Assembly: GCA_907163375.1 (NCBI GenBank) | Contig: CAJQUW010002218.1 | Span: 62,001 to 126,000 of the forward strand | From: Prostheceraeus crozeri | Lineage: Eukaryota > Platyhelminthes > Polycladida > Euryleptidae | Direction: 5' to 3' | Length of the DNA stretch: 64,000 nucleotides | Shown here: positions 1 through 12,139 of the stretch, piece after piece | How the letters are laid out: each line of letters begins with the position of its first letter | Numbering within the stretch: position 1 is the stretch's first letter | Notes under the pieces: generated by a model | Seen by the model: the letters and a program-made list of their open reading frames with translations, nothing else | What the model was told of the DNA's origin: nothing | Database searches by the model: none | Made by a program: the position numbers and the translations under genes

Positions 1-475
1 TCACACGGCTTTTCTCCAGCCTCTACCTGGCAGGAAAATCCCCATCCTTCTCCAAAAAATATAAGTATATTTTCGATTTTAATGGAGGAGCCATCACACA
101 CGATTGACGTTAGGGTAAGACGTAATATTCTCGAGCAAACTAATATTTTGCCTTTGTCTCCGATGTGACCTTTGTTGCGTATGTGTGATCCAGGCTAGGA
201 AGGCTTGTCTCCTCTACTAAATCACCGAGTGAAACGACAATCCTTTTTCACTGTCACGGTTCATTCCCTAAACTATTACAAGCTTTGCATGCACTGCTGT
301 TTCTGTACTTTTGTTTGACGGAGAATGTAGACATCAGGACAGTGACAGCTATATGCACAGGTATAAATAATTTGTTTGTGTTATACTTCGGGTCTAGTTA
401 TAAGCCGGAGTCCGGAGTCCTATCATTTCTTAGGACTCCGACTACGGCAAAAATGAGGACTCCGACTCCGCATCT
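1..475 (-). repeat. Partial copy of the GGAGTC-rich hAT-like element
   Basis: This stretch matches the reverse complement of roughly 35392-35905, including the block around the CCCCATCCTTCTCC sequence near position 45 and the GGACTCCGACTCCG tract near 450-470. The window opens inside the element, so one end is missing. The other end is degenerate: it reads CTCCGCATCTATG where the complete copy ends CTCCGCATCCCTG. I see no coding sequence; the small open frame at 285-524 is repeat sequence. Confidence 0.6.
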
Positions 476-1683
476 ATGCTTAAAATTCAATCTAGTCACA
501 CATTATTTGCAATCCATGTCATAATTGTGCCGATTCCCATGCAGCTATGCTTCGTTTGAATCATTGCGTCTAAATTATGCTTTTGCATCTCTTTTATGTT
601 CGTCATAATTATTTCCATCCACTCACTTTCTTTTTCGTTGAAATTTGCATTCTATGGAATCCTTTCATACACATTGTGGCCTTTCGAAAACATTTCGACC
701 CGCATCTTTTGGGAGAACATTGCGCAACAATGTTGATCGCATAGCGTCAAACATTTGTAGCCAAAGGATTGAGGAAATCAATGCGATTCTAATGGCATCA
801 TTCCCAAGCTCGTGCAATGCCCATAAACGCTCGGAACATAGACGCTCGATCGTCCCTACTCTATGACTGGTAAATTGCATTTGAAAAATGAATTTCCCGA
901 AAAAAAACTGTAATTTTGAAAATAATTCATGGGAGATGGCTAATAACAGAATTTCTCTTCTTTTGGACAAGATGTTTTAGCATGGAACGAATGGGAAAAT
1001 GATAGCATGTTGTCTTCATTTGAAAATCGTAATGTGAATTTCCTGTCTGTCTGTCGTTGAAAAGAGATGTGTATAGATGAAGTAATCTGAGCTAGAGAGC
1101 ATTTGTTCTTGTTAAAAGTCGCATCAAGTGTCTGACAGATCGATTAAAAGCGCCACTTGACAGAAAATATAAAAACGGAGGCAAATTTTGGCGTTGAATA
1201 AACATTGTAAAGTTAACTTATTTAACCGTGCTGCGAAATTCAGACAAGCGAAAATATGCGTAGGTGTTTTCAATGGATTCAAGCTTGTAATGAAATCCAT
1301 TAAGTTAATTTACTTTATCTAATTTCAATAATTAACTTTTAATTTATATTGTGAGTCAATCTCTAATGCGCTTAACAGCATCTTCAGTAACATTACGCCC
1401 ATTCAAGCTGGGTGATGAGAATATGAATTGGTAATGCAAAACTATCCTCATGTATTCGCCCGTAGAAGAAAATTGAGAACAAACTTACTATTGAAAATGA
1501 CTGTCTAGCATCGAACGATCAATCATGTAACTCAATGCATTCTAAGAGGGGAAACAAATTTTGCTTTGCAAGGTTGTCTGCGATGCAAATCACATGATAT
1601 TGAGGCCAATGTGTGACGCACATGCATATACAGACCAAGGGCATCCGAACGACACGATTTCTATCGATCAATCGATAGTGCAT
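476..1683. other. Gap with no recognised gene
   Basis: AT-rich sequence with two small overlapping open frames on opposite strands (645-866 and 665-970). Neither resembles a known family or has splice context. Nothing else stands out. Confidence 0.4.
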
Positions 1684-1805
1684 GGAACCGGCCACTGGCC
1701 CGGCACCGACCAAAGAGTTTGAAGACCGGTCGGCCGATGACTCATTACGACGGCTAAGCCATAGGCAATTACTTACTTATGCATCTAGTTTTAAGCCATA
1801 CTCGA

Positions 1806-2992
1806 CAGGGTTGGAACCGGCCGGTTGGCGGCCGGAGTATTCAAAATCGGCCGGTCGGTGGCCGGCTTATTGAAAACCGACTTGTCGCGGATGTGACGGT
1901 GGCTGGCGTCTCTGCTCCGGTTGGTTAAGGCTCTGATCGTCCAACCCTATCGTCAACCCGGTCTATTACAATACAATATTACACAATGCAATTATTCGCA
2001 CTCTGTTATCATGTTTTGTGTGATGAGCAGTAATACTCGTAATGATTTATTTACTGGTCTAGTGAGTTGTAGGCCTGCTTTATAATTTATGATAATGTGA
2101 AATGCATCTTCTAAGTCGATCAAGCACAAGCAAGTTGAAAACAGATAATCAAAATAGTGACCCAAACAGGCATTGATGTAATAATGGCATTGATACAACA
2201 ATAATATCTGCGCATCCCGCCTCCACAAGAAAGCTTTAAGAGGTCAACAAATTTTAAGTGTCAATATGATAACATTTTTTCCAGCGATAAAAGTTCCGAG
2301 ATGAACAATTTGATCACTGACTGTGCTGATGTTGCAAAATGTTTTGTCTGCAACGCAAAAAATTCACGGAAGTAATATTTACTTCCTCACTTGTCAGGGA
2401 ATTCTAGTGATTTGCAATGTCAATTGAGAACTCTCTACACTTCAGTTTCAGTTGAAATTTGAAGTTCAAATTCTAGTTTACATTGATGACCGCGAGCTGA
2501 TGTTTAAGAGTCTGGAACAATGAGTTCTCCAAACTTTTCATCAATTTTTCATTTCAGTGAGTCTCCTTAGACCGAGCGGGTGTGTTGTTGTACCTCCGTC
2601 CATCAAAATTTATCGCGTGCAGTCATCATATATCCCCATATCCACCATTGGGTTGCATTGAAATCCATTACTCATTGCATCTCTAAGCTATATAAACTAT
2701 CCCATGTAGTGAAGTTATTCAAGATCTGGAAAAATTTATAGAAGATAGGTTGATGAAAACACAATGCTTCCGAAATTCGGAAGACATACAGGCTAGAATA
2801 CTGTATATGATTCTGGAAATTTATTACTTTTTTTAACTGTTTAAGGAAATTATTTTACATTAACATGCTCTTCATCTTGTTACGATTGACTAAGCCATTT
2901 GCTCCAGACTGAATGTCGTCAACGGTCGACATGGGTCTAATTAAATGAACCGGCCGGTCGGTCTTCAAAATTTGCGGCCGGTTCCAACCCTG
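1806..2992. mobile_element. Nonautonomous hAT element with GGCCGG subterminal repeats
   Basis: The ends are terminal inverted repeats: CAGGGTTGGAACCGGCCG on the left and its exact reverse complement on the right. The flanks are near-identical 8-bp direct repeats, ATACTCGA at 1798-1805 and CTACTCGA at 2993-3000. CAG-type ends and 8-bp target duplications are the hAT signature. Inside each end are several CCGGCCGGT-type motifs, far richer in GC than the AT-rich core. The element is 1187 bp and has no transposase-like frame, so it would depend on an autonomous relative. The boundaries are clear; the hAT assignment rests on the ends and the duplication length. Confidence 0.82.
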
Positions 2993-3359
2993 CTACTCGA
3001 CGTCAAGGAAAGTTTCCTGAATCGCACACTCCAGTATAAATGACTTTTTAAGAATTGTGTGTTCCCTAGCAGATCTTTCGCAAAATTATTCCATGTCTTT
3101 TTCTCAATCTTTTTCATACGCCAACAAATATGCGTATTATCGAAGTGCGAATATTTATCTGAATCTAATCACCTGATAGAAGATCAATATGGATAGAAAT
3201 TGATGAAAATCAACATATTGCTTCATCGGGAGCTATTGCTTATCCGGAGTACCGGCAAGCCTCCAGCATGCTACATAGGAATCGAGAAGTTGAATGATGT
3301 ATAGCAGTCTAGGTTGATTAGCTGCCAGCCTTAACTAGTAGTTTACAGAGACTCTGACT

Positions 3360-3425
3360 TAGTTCCGGTCGGTTTTGATCACGACGGATATCCCGGCCGC
3401 CGAGAACCCGGCCGGTTCCAAACCT
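3360..3425. repeat. Solo or outer terminus of a related hAT family
   Basis: Read on the minus strand from 3425 this begins CAGGTTTGGAACCGGCCG, almost the same as the 1806-2992 element's terminus, and carries further CCGGC motifs inward. A degenerate opposite end may lie at about 1677-1735, where GGAACCGGCC and GACCGGTCGGCC occur. That would make the 1806-2992 element an insertion inside an older relative. No matching target duplication was found, so this remains uncertain. Confidence 0.4.
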
Positions 3426-3904
3426 GAATGAGTCAGCTGCTCTCTCGAAGCATTAAAAATAAAGTTCGAGGATTCTTTTCAGAGAATTCAGGGCATTTTT
3501 TTACAATAAATTTTCAGTTTTCTTTCTAGCCTCCATCTAATAATTTCTTACACTTTCATTTTCTTTTGGAATTTCTAATTTTCTATCTTCTAATTCAAGT
3601 CTTTGACCTTGTGTTGAAAATTTCCTTGAAAATGAGCAAAGTCCTGAAGGCTTCGCGTCGATAATCAAAAGAAGATAAATCAAATATTAATGTAATGGAA
3701 AAACTCCTTTCAGTAGACTAATGTTAAGAACTCCACATCTTGAGACTGTAAGTTTCTTTTACCCCTTTTTTGTTCCGTTATCATAAAAGATTAGCTGTCG
3801 AGTCAACAGATTCACATCCACGCTTGTCTCCACAGTTGAAAATGCTTCGATTATCTTCATTGTTACTGCCAACCGGGGCCGAAAGCAATGAGTCAGACTG
3901 AACC
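3426..3904. other. Gap with no recognised gene
   Basis: Low-complexity, pyrimidine-rich stretches around 3520-3610. No coding or structural feature is supported. Confidence 0.4.
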
Positions 3905-4105
3905 GACTCCGCTCGCGTGGCTGCAGCCCTCCAGCGATTGGGTTTTCGACAGTCCGCCTCCTGTGCTTGTGGTCATCCAGCTCAAACAGTGGACCACGTA
4001 ATCTCGCAATGCGGAATCCACAGGTCTCCTGGTGACCTGCACCTCCTTCGTGATCATGATATTGACTTGAGAAATTGGCTCCAAGAGTTACAAATTGAAC
4101 TTTAA
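3905..4105 (+). mobile_element. LINE ORF2 C-terminal zinc-knuckle fragment
   Basis: The open frame ending at 4105 encodes a Cys-x-Cys-Gly stretch, then Gln-Thr, Asp-His and a downstream Cys, followed by a Trp-Leu-x-x-Leu ending. This C-x-C...H...C layout with QT-x-x-H is typical of the short zinc-knuckle tail after the reverse transcriptase of many LINEs. Only the last ~60 residues remain, so this is a heavily 5'-truncated or decayed copy. The LINE clade cannot be fixed from the tail alone. Confidence 0.5.
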
Positions 4106-5559
4106 ATTTGTGTGTTTGGCATGCGAATGTATATATTACTGTGATCGCAGAGTGATGGCTTGAATTTTCTTAGTTAGGAATCCAAATTTTATAACGCACT
4201 CGAGCAGCTCTAGGTGAAAAGTTGCTTCCTTCTAACTGATAGATAAATAGCAGCAAATATTTGTCAGCAAGTCTAGGAGTTCGTTTGGTGTGTTTCTTAT
4301 GATTCAACTTCATCATAATTTGATCATATTATGTACTTTGTATCCTAAGACACAGTTCGTGTTACGTGTCAATTGGCATTCCAGAGAAAAGTAAGAAAAT
4401 TTCCCCTGTTTCATGCATTAACTATCAACTGTTTGAATTTTCGAAACAATTTAAAATTCTTGTTAGCTATTGAAATATGAACTTCTCTTCATCAAATTAA
4501 TTGAGTATTCACTTTTTAATCAAAACTATCAGAGTTTAGAATACTAATCACGCACTTGTTGCATTGAAATGTGGAACTTCCAGTATCAAAATAGTCAACT
4601 CTGCATGTATTTTAATTAAAGATGAAACTTCAGTTCAGGTCGCTTTTAAAGCCTTCAAATTCTCGGAGTTCTATTCAAAAGAAATATTGTACCTTTGAGT
4701 TTAGCATACAGCAATGCAATCATCGATGTACGGAGACACCTTATCAAGAGAGTTCATAAACATTTAAAAAACTGAAGTCAGCTGTCATCTGTATGAAGCT
4801 AAGAGGACTTCAAAGTTCAAAGTGTCATTCTGAAGGTGTCTGCGCATAGCAGATACAATTTTTCGATACGCAATTTAGACAGGCATTCATTATACTTTTA
4901 ACGCACTAATGACATGTCGCCTAAGTTAGTGCGCCTGTAATGATTAATAAGTTCTGCTTTTTGAAAGCAGAATATAAATTGAATAACTAAATATTGAATT
5001 GCATACTCAGTTGAAAAATGGGAACAGACCTGAATAGCTGCCATTCGGGTTTGTTATCATTATACAATTGAAGATGCAACTCAATATTCAATTATTCTGC
5101 TTAACGAGGAAATTTGCATTACTTAGATTATTGAAAATTCTCCAACTGTGCCTCTCCACACACAGTCTACTTTTATAAAATTTTATAGTTCCGCTTGAAC
5201 AGCATGTTGTTTATAATATAATTTTCTTTTACTCGAAAAAGCCTTGCTGTTGTTTATATGGCATTTATTGCCCAAATTTTTGCCTACTCAGGCCGCTTCA
5301 GGGATGAAAAGGAGGATGTTCTACAAACACTTAAAATTTGAAATCTATAAGATGTTATGTTGAAATGTTATATACAGTATATAGGTATGGAAGGTTATTT
5401 TGGGAAAGGATTCATACATAGAAAGTCAATGTCATAGAATTATTGAAAGATATTTCCATTACTTTGTGAAAAGGAATTGGCGATATTTCATTCTCTTCAA
5501 GTGAATTGATAGTAGGTTGGAATTTCTTTATCAACAGTGCTTCACGAAGACGAATGTTG
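4106..5559. other. Gap with no recognised gene
   Basis: AT-rich non-coding sequence. A weak imperfect inverted repeat lies at about 4975-5100, where ATTGAATA-type arms face each other. No gene-like signal is seen. Confidence 0.4.
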
Positions 5560-6290
5560 GTATTGTCGCTTTTAGGAGATAAAAAAGAATGAAGATATAA
5601 CTACAAGTATCTTAACTAAATGGAAATTAATCTGATTATGAAGGAAATTTCATAAGCCGCTTTACAATGCAAGTCTTCATACAAAAGTTGAGATTTTATT
5701 CTGCTTCTTGGTTCAAATTGCAAGTTTGCTAACTCAGTAGATCTGATTCTTGCAGCTCTTTTTAATCAGGCTAAATGGATCTATTACGTTAAGCCTCTTG
5801 TCCAAATTATTAACAAACTGACTGCATCCGACGGTCTATAGAAGTACAGTAGGTAGTATACTTTGGACGAAGTGTACTATTCTATATCCATTTGTCAACA
5901 GAATATGTTACCGGCAGTCATTCTGTCCTTTTGTTTATAAATGCTCTGTTACGTTTTGCTGTCTTCCATAAACTTGAATGCACTTGGGATGAATTAACGC
6001 GATCGACCACGCTGAGATTATCACTTACCCTTTGTTCTTTTAAGACTCCTATCAAAAGATCTGCTGAGGAGGTCGTTATGCAAACAAATTAGTTTGAACT
6101 TCCACCTATCATCAAGTCGTGACAATATCTATATGTATCACTTCAATGGTAGGCTCTCTAATCAAGCTTATCCATCGAAGCTAATTTAATAGAAATTACC
6201 TCTACAAGGTTTTCATGACACGGACGATTTGTAAAATACTATTCTGTCTTCTGTATTGCTGTCATGATCAGCCATTGCTTTTCTATATTC
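5560..6290 (+). repeat. Dispersed repeat, copy 1 (partner at 21050-21530)
   Basis: Two blocks recur in the same order and orientation at 21050-21530. One contains GAAATTTCATAAGCCGC-like sequence near 5645. The other lies near 6195-6290 and contains TTACCTCTACAAGG and CACGGACGAT. The middle differs in length between the copies. No ends, tails or coding capacity were recognised, so the element class is unknown. Confidence 0.5.
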
Positions 6291-6372
6291 CAACATTTTA
6301 TATTTCTTTTCAATTGAACAACATAGTAGATGCTTCGGCTACCTCAAAAGCTATTTTGAAGTGCAAAACAAA

Positions 6373-6681
6373 TCAGCTGTACTGCCCATGACATCTTTTT
6401 GTTCTAATCAGATTTACTTCATCGATATATTTTGCAAGAAGTTTTAATTCCCTATGATTTAATGTATCCATGATTTGATGGAACTCTGATTTACTATTTG
6501 TCTGTAAAAACGGAGCAATTGAGTTTCTAATGCTGTCACATTTTGAACACGAACAGAAGTAGTGAAATAAATCTTCAATTTCATTATTATTACAATTCTT
6601 ACAAATGCATTCTCTCTCTCTCTCTCTTGTATAAATCTGCTCGTGCTTTTGATAAAGCATCATCAAGTTGTATTTCAACAA
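6373..6681 (-). mobile_element. LINE ORF2 C-terminal fragment
   Basis: The 102-residue minus-strand frame has Cys-Lys-Asn-Cys, an Asp-Leu-Phe-His, then two nearby cysteines, followed by a LAKYIDEVNLIR ending. This Cys-Cys-His-Cys layout and the closing helix resemble the C-terminal tail after the reverse transcriptase of CR1/Jockey/L2-type LINEs. A (CT)n microsatellite at about 6611-6630 falls inside the frame and encodes an Arg-Glu run, which suggests the copy is not under selection. Only the tail remains. Confidence 0.45.
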
Positions 6682-6689
6682 GTCTTACA

Positions 6690-7302
6690 TCATGCTCATC
6701 ATTACTGGGATATAAATTGTAGTAAAGCATGTATAAAACCCCGCTTGAAAAGCAAGCTTAGAACCACGGTTATGAAGAAATGTGTTTAAAAGCAAATCCA
6801 TCTAAATTTAAAAGAACAATTTTAAAGGCAGGAAATACTTAACTTAAGTCAATATTTAGTGGTAGCCTATGCAAAAGTAGATATTATATTGAATGTCAAC
6901 ATTTGAAAATCCAAAAAAGGCGAACCTGAAGGCATGTTTCATGCCATACAATGCTCTTTAGCCATCTGTAGGTGCAAGCATTTGTGGTTGCGTGTTTCAC
7001 TTTTCTTCGTTACTTTCGCTTCAAGACTTTTAATAATCTATGCAAGTGACCCAACAAAGGAGAGCCCAGAAAAACTTTTCTCTCTTCCTCTCCATCTCAA
7101 TCATTTGCTTTCACCTAATTTCTTCCAGTTTTTGTTTCACTAGATTCCTAAGACACGATGAGCCACAAGTTTGTGAATTGTGAATTACCGAGATAGAATC
7201 ATTATTGCATTCAATGAATTTCCGATTAGTTTAATTAATTCTCGCTGATAGTAATTACATGTATTTTGCTATTTTCATTGATCTGGTAAAGAAAAACTTT
7301 GA
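6690..7302. other. Gap with no recognised gene
   Basis: AT-rich DNA with a small pyrimidine-rich open frame (6934-7143) that I do not recognise. No further structure was seen. Confidence 0.4.
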
Positions 7303-7992
7303 TATCATCTTTTTATTGTTCATAAGTTGAAATTATTGAAATTATATTATTTTTCAGTCTTTCTACGGACAAAACTTAATGTAATTTGTCAGAATAGATT
7401 TAGCCGATCTGACCTTGTCAATTACGATATAAATAAATCCCAAGTCAAAAATTGTGTGTCTATGGAGACATTGCAAAGAGCAACATAACAACATAGAAAA
7501 ATAATTTTCAATGAATGTAACAAGTGTGCATCATCTCAATGCAATGGAACATCAAATAACGGAATCAGTCAACATCATAGCTTACAACAGAAAAGGATCG
7601 TCATTAACAGCAAAACAGAAAGGAACCAACCAAACATGCCAACGGTAGCAATACAGAAAACTAAGGAGATAGAGGATGATCATGAACTGTGAGCTATGAG
7701 ACTATTGAATGATGAACTATGGAACTGCGACAATCAATGAGCTGTGGTATAATGTGCATATTTGTTAGATATCAATAATGACAGTGATAATTTGTAATTC
7801 AGTAGATTTCAAATGATGTAACATTTGATTTCCAAAAAATATTTGACTTTTGATTTCTTTATATCGCAATTGACAAGGCCAGATCGGCGAAATATATTTT
7901 GACAAATTACAATAATTTTTGTGCGTAGAAAGACTGAAAAATAATATTATTTCAATAATTTCAACTTATAAACAACACAAAGATAATAGTAA
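7303..7992. repeat. Element with long (~150 bp) inverted terminal arms
   Basis: The left arm (about 7303-7455) and right arm (about 7840-7992) are reverse complements at roughly 85% by eye. Shared landmarks are a TTTTTCAGTCTTTCTACG block and a CCTTGTCAATT block. The arms flank a ~385-bp spacer with no coding sequence. This is a foldback or MITE-like structure. The exact ends and target duplication are not clear, so the superfamily is not assigned. Confidence 0.65.
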
Positions 7993-8598
7993 TTCTGATT
8001 TGTTATATTGAATTTTGGGATTTTCTGAAGTTATCAAACTCACATTTACGCCTTATTTACCGACGCTGTTAGTCAAATGAGAGAAGAATGGAGTCGATTT
8101 GAAAGTGCTAACATTTTCCAAATTGCTGTGCAACAACAGCTTATGTGAAAATTGGCACTTGATGAAGTGATTGAAGGGTGTTCCACCATCTAATGTAAAG
8201 CAAGTAAGTCACATTCACAAAGAAGTGACAATGATCTGTAGTGAATTCAAAAACGTGTCATGTATGTCGCTACAAGCTAGTAGATGGTTCCTCTCATCAA
8301 TTAATAATTGCAAATTTCAACCATTTCGGTTCGTACATATTTGCGTGTGCTCTTACTGAGCGGAGAGATCAGTTATTAGCATCAACAAGTAGAAGCATGC
8401 TTCTAATTAAATGTATTTATCGAAAAACAAACCCTTAAGAAGCGATTTTATTCTCTTAAACAGGGGTAGATGCGTGCTCAATATTCGACTTGCTGCCTTT
8501 GATCCGTACCGCTTCTCAAAATTCATCAACACGCTCTATCATTGCATGTTGGAATACAGTTATGTTCTCGCATTACGTTGCTTTCATTTGTTTTTCAG
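7993..8598. other. Presumed intron or upstream sequence of the receptor exon
   Basis: Small overlapping plus-strand frames here do not resemble receptor transmembrane segments 1-3. The stretch just before 8599 is a good pyrimidine tract ending TTTTTCAG, so at least its 3' part is probably intron. Confidence 0.5.
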
Positions 8599-9042
8599 AT
8601 CCTGCTTGCTGTTACTCTGGCAGTGATATTTCCCTCAAACCAAAAGTTTCACATGCCCAACATCTATAAAGCATACGTCATTTCATATTGTGAATTCAAC
8701 CTAGTGTCATTTTGGATTCCTTTGGCTTATAATGTAATTCTCATTATTGCGTGTATATACTGTGCCTTTATGGCGCGTTCCTTACCTGATAATTTTCATG
8801 ATTGCAAATGTATACTTGCATGCGCTACGTGCTGCATTTTCATGTGGGCTGCAATTTCTCTTGGACTGTTAACTCTTCAGGCAAGTCTGATGATAGAATT
8901 TCTTATCGCTTTCTCCCTTTCTTTTAACAGCCTGATTATGTCCGTGTCGTTATTCGCTCCAAAGGTAGTGACAATATTTCGCGGGAATGTCATACACGAT
9001 GAAGTGGAGAGACCGCATACTATGTTTGTATCACGTTCTTAG
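8599..9042 (+). CDS. Metabotropic glutamate receptor-like (class C GPCR), last exon
   Basis: This 147-codon terminal exon starts after the acceptor TTTTTCAG (phase 0) and encodes the end of a class C seven-helix domain. In order it has the end of helix 4, an extracellular loop with a conserved Cys (exon residue 31) that pairs with helix 3 in this family, and helix 5 with PLAYNV (residues ~39-60). The intracellular loop follows with the hallmark PDNF (mGlu receptors have PENFNEAK), then helix 6, and helix 7 with the FAPK motif. Only about 20 residues follow helix 7, shorter than vertebrate mGlu tails. The ligand-binding domain and helices 1-3 were not found, so they lie upstream of the window or in exons I cannot see. 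A GABA-B receptor is less likely because of the PDNF and FAPK motifs. A possible polyadenylation signal is at 9572-9577. Confidence 0.8.
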   Translation: MLLAVTLAVIFPSNQKFHMPNIYKAYVISYCEFNLVSFWIPLAYNVILIIACIYCAFMARSLPDNFHDCKCILACATCCIFMWAAISLGLLTLQASLMIEFLIAFSLSFNSLIMSVSLFAPKVVTIFRGNVIHDEVERPHTMFVSRS

Positions 9043-11548
9043 ATGCCTATAAATGCATTGTTGCAATCAGAGATTATAAAAATTATTTGTATTACATTTA
9101 ATTGGTAGCAAAAAAGATAGCTACTATCCGAAAAGTGAACTTAATAGCTTGTTGTGATCGGATGAATGCAATTTATTGATTCATTAATGCATATTGAATT
9201 ATGCATTATTGAATTATTGCAGTCTGTCAATGATTGATTGATAAATTTTCAATAATCAATGGCGAAGTCAGTTAATTTACTGCTTAGCTTGCAATGATGT
9301 CATTACTAACTTGCAAATGAAGCATCGCACCCGTGCGTAATTTTGCGTGAAATTGCTAATCAGATCATATCACAGACTGATATGTTCCAAGACTATAGAG
9401 CAGCAGTGGGCCTATTTAAATGCGCAACCTATTTATTATCTTTATCTAACAAAATGTAAAACTTTTAGAAAAGTTCTCAAAACTCCACGCCATGATCTGT
9501 TATCAACGCATGTCCAACTGAAAATATGTCTACATGCATTTTATGTAACAGATGAATTTGTTGATTTCGCAAATAAATCGGTCTCAAAAATGGCGTTTTT
9601 GCAACCATATATCCGAAACAAGCACTCCAAAATTAATATGACAGGAAAGTGCAAAAATATATCAGTAAATTAATGTCTATTTGTCTTCACTTTCATTCAG
9701 TCCTTTGAAATGTAGTGTGACAGTCTCAAAGAGAAACAAAACTCATTTTTCCAAGAAGCGTTTATTTATGTCAGTCGTCCTAGTCGATAGATTACTGAGC
9801 TCTATTTACTCTGGGGGAGCTTGCTTCTCGAGCCCCATGCATTTTTGATATTACTGCAAGATAATAATTACGAGTCTAACTTTTTTCACTTTTAATTTCT
9901 GCGTAATTCTCACAAGCGTGCCAAATTTATCACATTTGATCCATGAGAACATAAAAATGCGACCTTTATTAAAATCAAAGTACTTTTTTGAAAATCGGGA
10001 ATTTTAGTCAATTTGTGGCAACATGAAACATCTTAATCAATTTGAATTCCTTGCAGACCGTTTAAGTACAAATGAAGTCATAATTTGGATGTTCATTCAT
10101 TCACGAATTATACAATACAACTGTTACATGAATAATCGCAACATTATACAAGCATTACTCAAAACAGTTTTATGAGTAGTAATGACCATCCAAATGTACG
10201 TATTTCCTTAATAAGTTTGATTCTACAAGTAGTGGATCCCTACAAGTCGGAGATGGCAGCATAAAGGAAAGGCTCTATTGACTCCAAATCACTTTTCAAT
10301 TTTAGAGAATCACATTCGAATTTGTAAATGATTCCCAACATTGTTGCTATTTTTCTGTCCTATTACAATAGTTTGTTTTCATCTTACTTCTTTTGGTCAT
10401 TTTGCTAGTAATTATCTCTTGACTACACATTGACATTTTCATTTCAACAATTCAACAATGCTGTCAGGGCTAAACATGTTTTTCCTTAGTGTGCCATCTT
10501 GGGAGACTCATGAATGGATATCTGTGTGATACGGCAACACCAAAAACGCGGATTTTCATATTTGAATAGCACCTGGACTTTCCGATATATGTGCCAAGGG
10601 CTAAACAACCGAAAATTAAAAGCCAAAAAGTTTGCCCTCTGGAAGGGAGTTATCGGGAAAACTCGGTACTATTCAGATAAATATGAAATTATACCCCGGC
10701 TATACAGCGGTCTGTGTAACGTATATTATTTATGGGAAGATGTTGCATTTTGTTAGAAGTTTCAAAATTAGAACATAATTGAATTAACTTGAACTTCACT
10801 TAGTAATTCACCCTAGTTTATCAAATACATGCACAATGTAGCCTACATATTCAATACCGCTCCAGCGCATGTCCACACCTCCTGGGCAAGCTTCGAAAAT
10901 TAAATTATCATTTTCTAAGAAAGTCTACTTGTAATTAGATGTCTATCGCAGATGTCTACAAGGCCTACTTGTAATTAATTTATCTATCGCATTTAAATTC
11001 AGAGCATGCTTTCCGTCAGCACTAAAAGAAATTAAGACTTCTTGATCACCAACACCTGGTGATCAATGCTTAATAGTTCAAAGCTTGCTATGACTGCTGA
11101 ATACCACAAGCACGAATAATGTGCTTCATCCTAGATGGCCAAAATGGTTTTTCGGTTGCCAAGAATAATTCCCTACTTATCTCTCTTTGAAGTTGAATTC
11201 GCTAGTTTTGACTTCAGAGAAGGTTAATGTAGGCCTATTTGGCTAGCAATCTCTTAGTTGGTCAGACGAATTTTCTATCTTTTCGCAATCAGTATGGCAA
11301 ATTGGCCTCTTCGATACACATGTACTGTATGAAATCACTATTAAGACGGAAAACCAGACTCGCGAGCTCAAGAGGTCAGGTTGAGCCACTTTCATTCCTT
11401 GATCAAGTCATTTATATAGAATTTTAAATTGGAGAGTCCAAACCTACCTGAAACAAGTTTCAAAAATGTACAGACCAACCTGGGCCGTGTCGGACAGCCT
11501 TCTAGAGTATAACCGCACGATACATGACAGGAAAAGACGATGCAATTA
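9043..11548. other. Gap with no recognised gene
   Basis: The first part is probably the 3' UTR of the receptor exon. Unassigned open frames at 9347-9673 (+) and 10514-10756 (+) have no recognisable motifs. No transposon ends were found. Confidence 0.4.
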
Positions 11549-12135
11549 GGGCGGTGTCACGCGGAATAAGGCGACTTCCATCTTCCATCTACCATGTCAC
11601 TCGCCTTTTTGTACATTCTTCATGAGGCGAGATGAGACGATTTTCATCTACCGTCTTCCGCCTTCCATCGTCCATCTTCCATCTTCCACCTACTGCAGTC
11701 ACACTAGAGAAATCCATTTCTGATGCAGCTATTTTTCACTATTTACCGTTCCTATGACTACTGTCTTGATCCTTGTCATCGCTCGACCTTGTGAACAAAG
11801 GCTGTTTTCTGATTGCTTCTCTTCGCACTTCGCAAATGACAGCTTCCTAAATCTTCCCTCAGACGTCACTTCACATTGTTCTATTTTTAGAACAGTCTCG
11901 CAGCTGACGCCTGACGGCTTCTTCATCAGCCGCATAATTCCATGCCTTTTGTCCGATGGACGACGCCTTATGACCTCTGCTGTGTGTCAGCGTGACGGAC
12001 GATGAAAGATGGAAGATGGAAGATGACTTATGGCTGATGACTTTTTGTGTGATATGTTGGATTCTTTTCTACATGCAATTAAAGGGAAATCCGAAATGGA
12101 AGATGGAAGACGCCTTATTCTGCGTAACAGCGGCC
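11549..12135. mobile_element. PIF/Harbinger-type MITE with GGAAGAT-rich interior
   Basis: The left end is GGGCGGTGTCACGC and the right end, read inward, is GGCCGCTGTTACGC. Both continue into GAATAAGGCG and then CTTCCATCTTCC repeats. TTA flanks both ends (11546-11548 and 12136-12138), matching the 3-bp TWA target duplication of the Harbinger superfamily. The interior has short frames but no transposase. The repeated GGAAGAT/ATCTTCC words near both ends form a local minisatellite. Confidence 0.7.
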
Positions 12136-12139
12136 TTAC

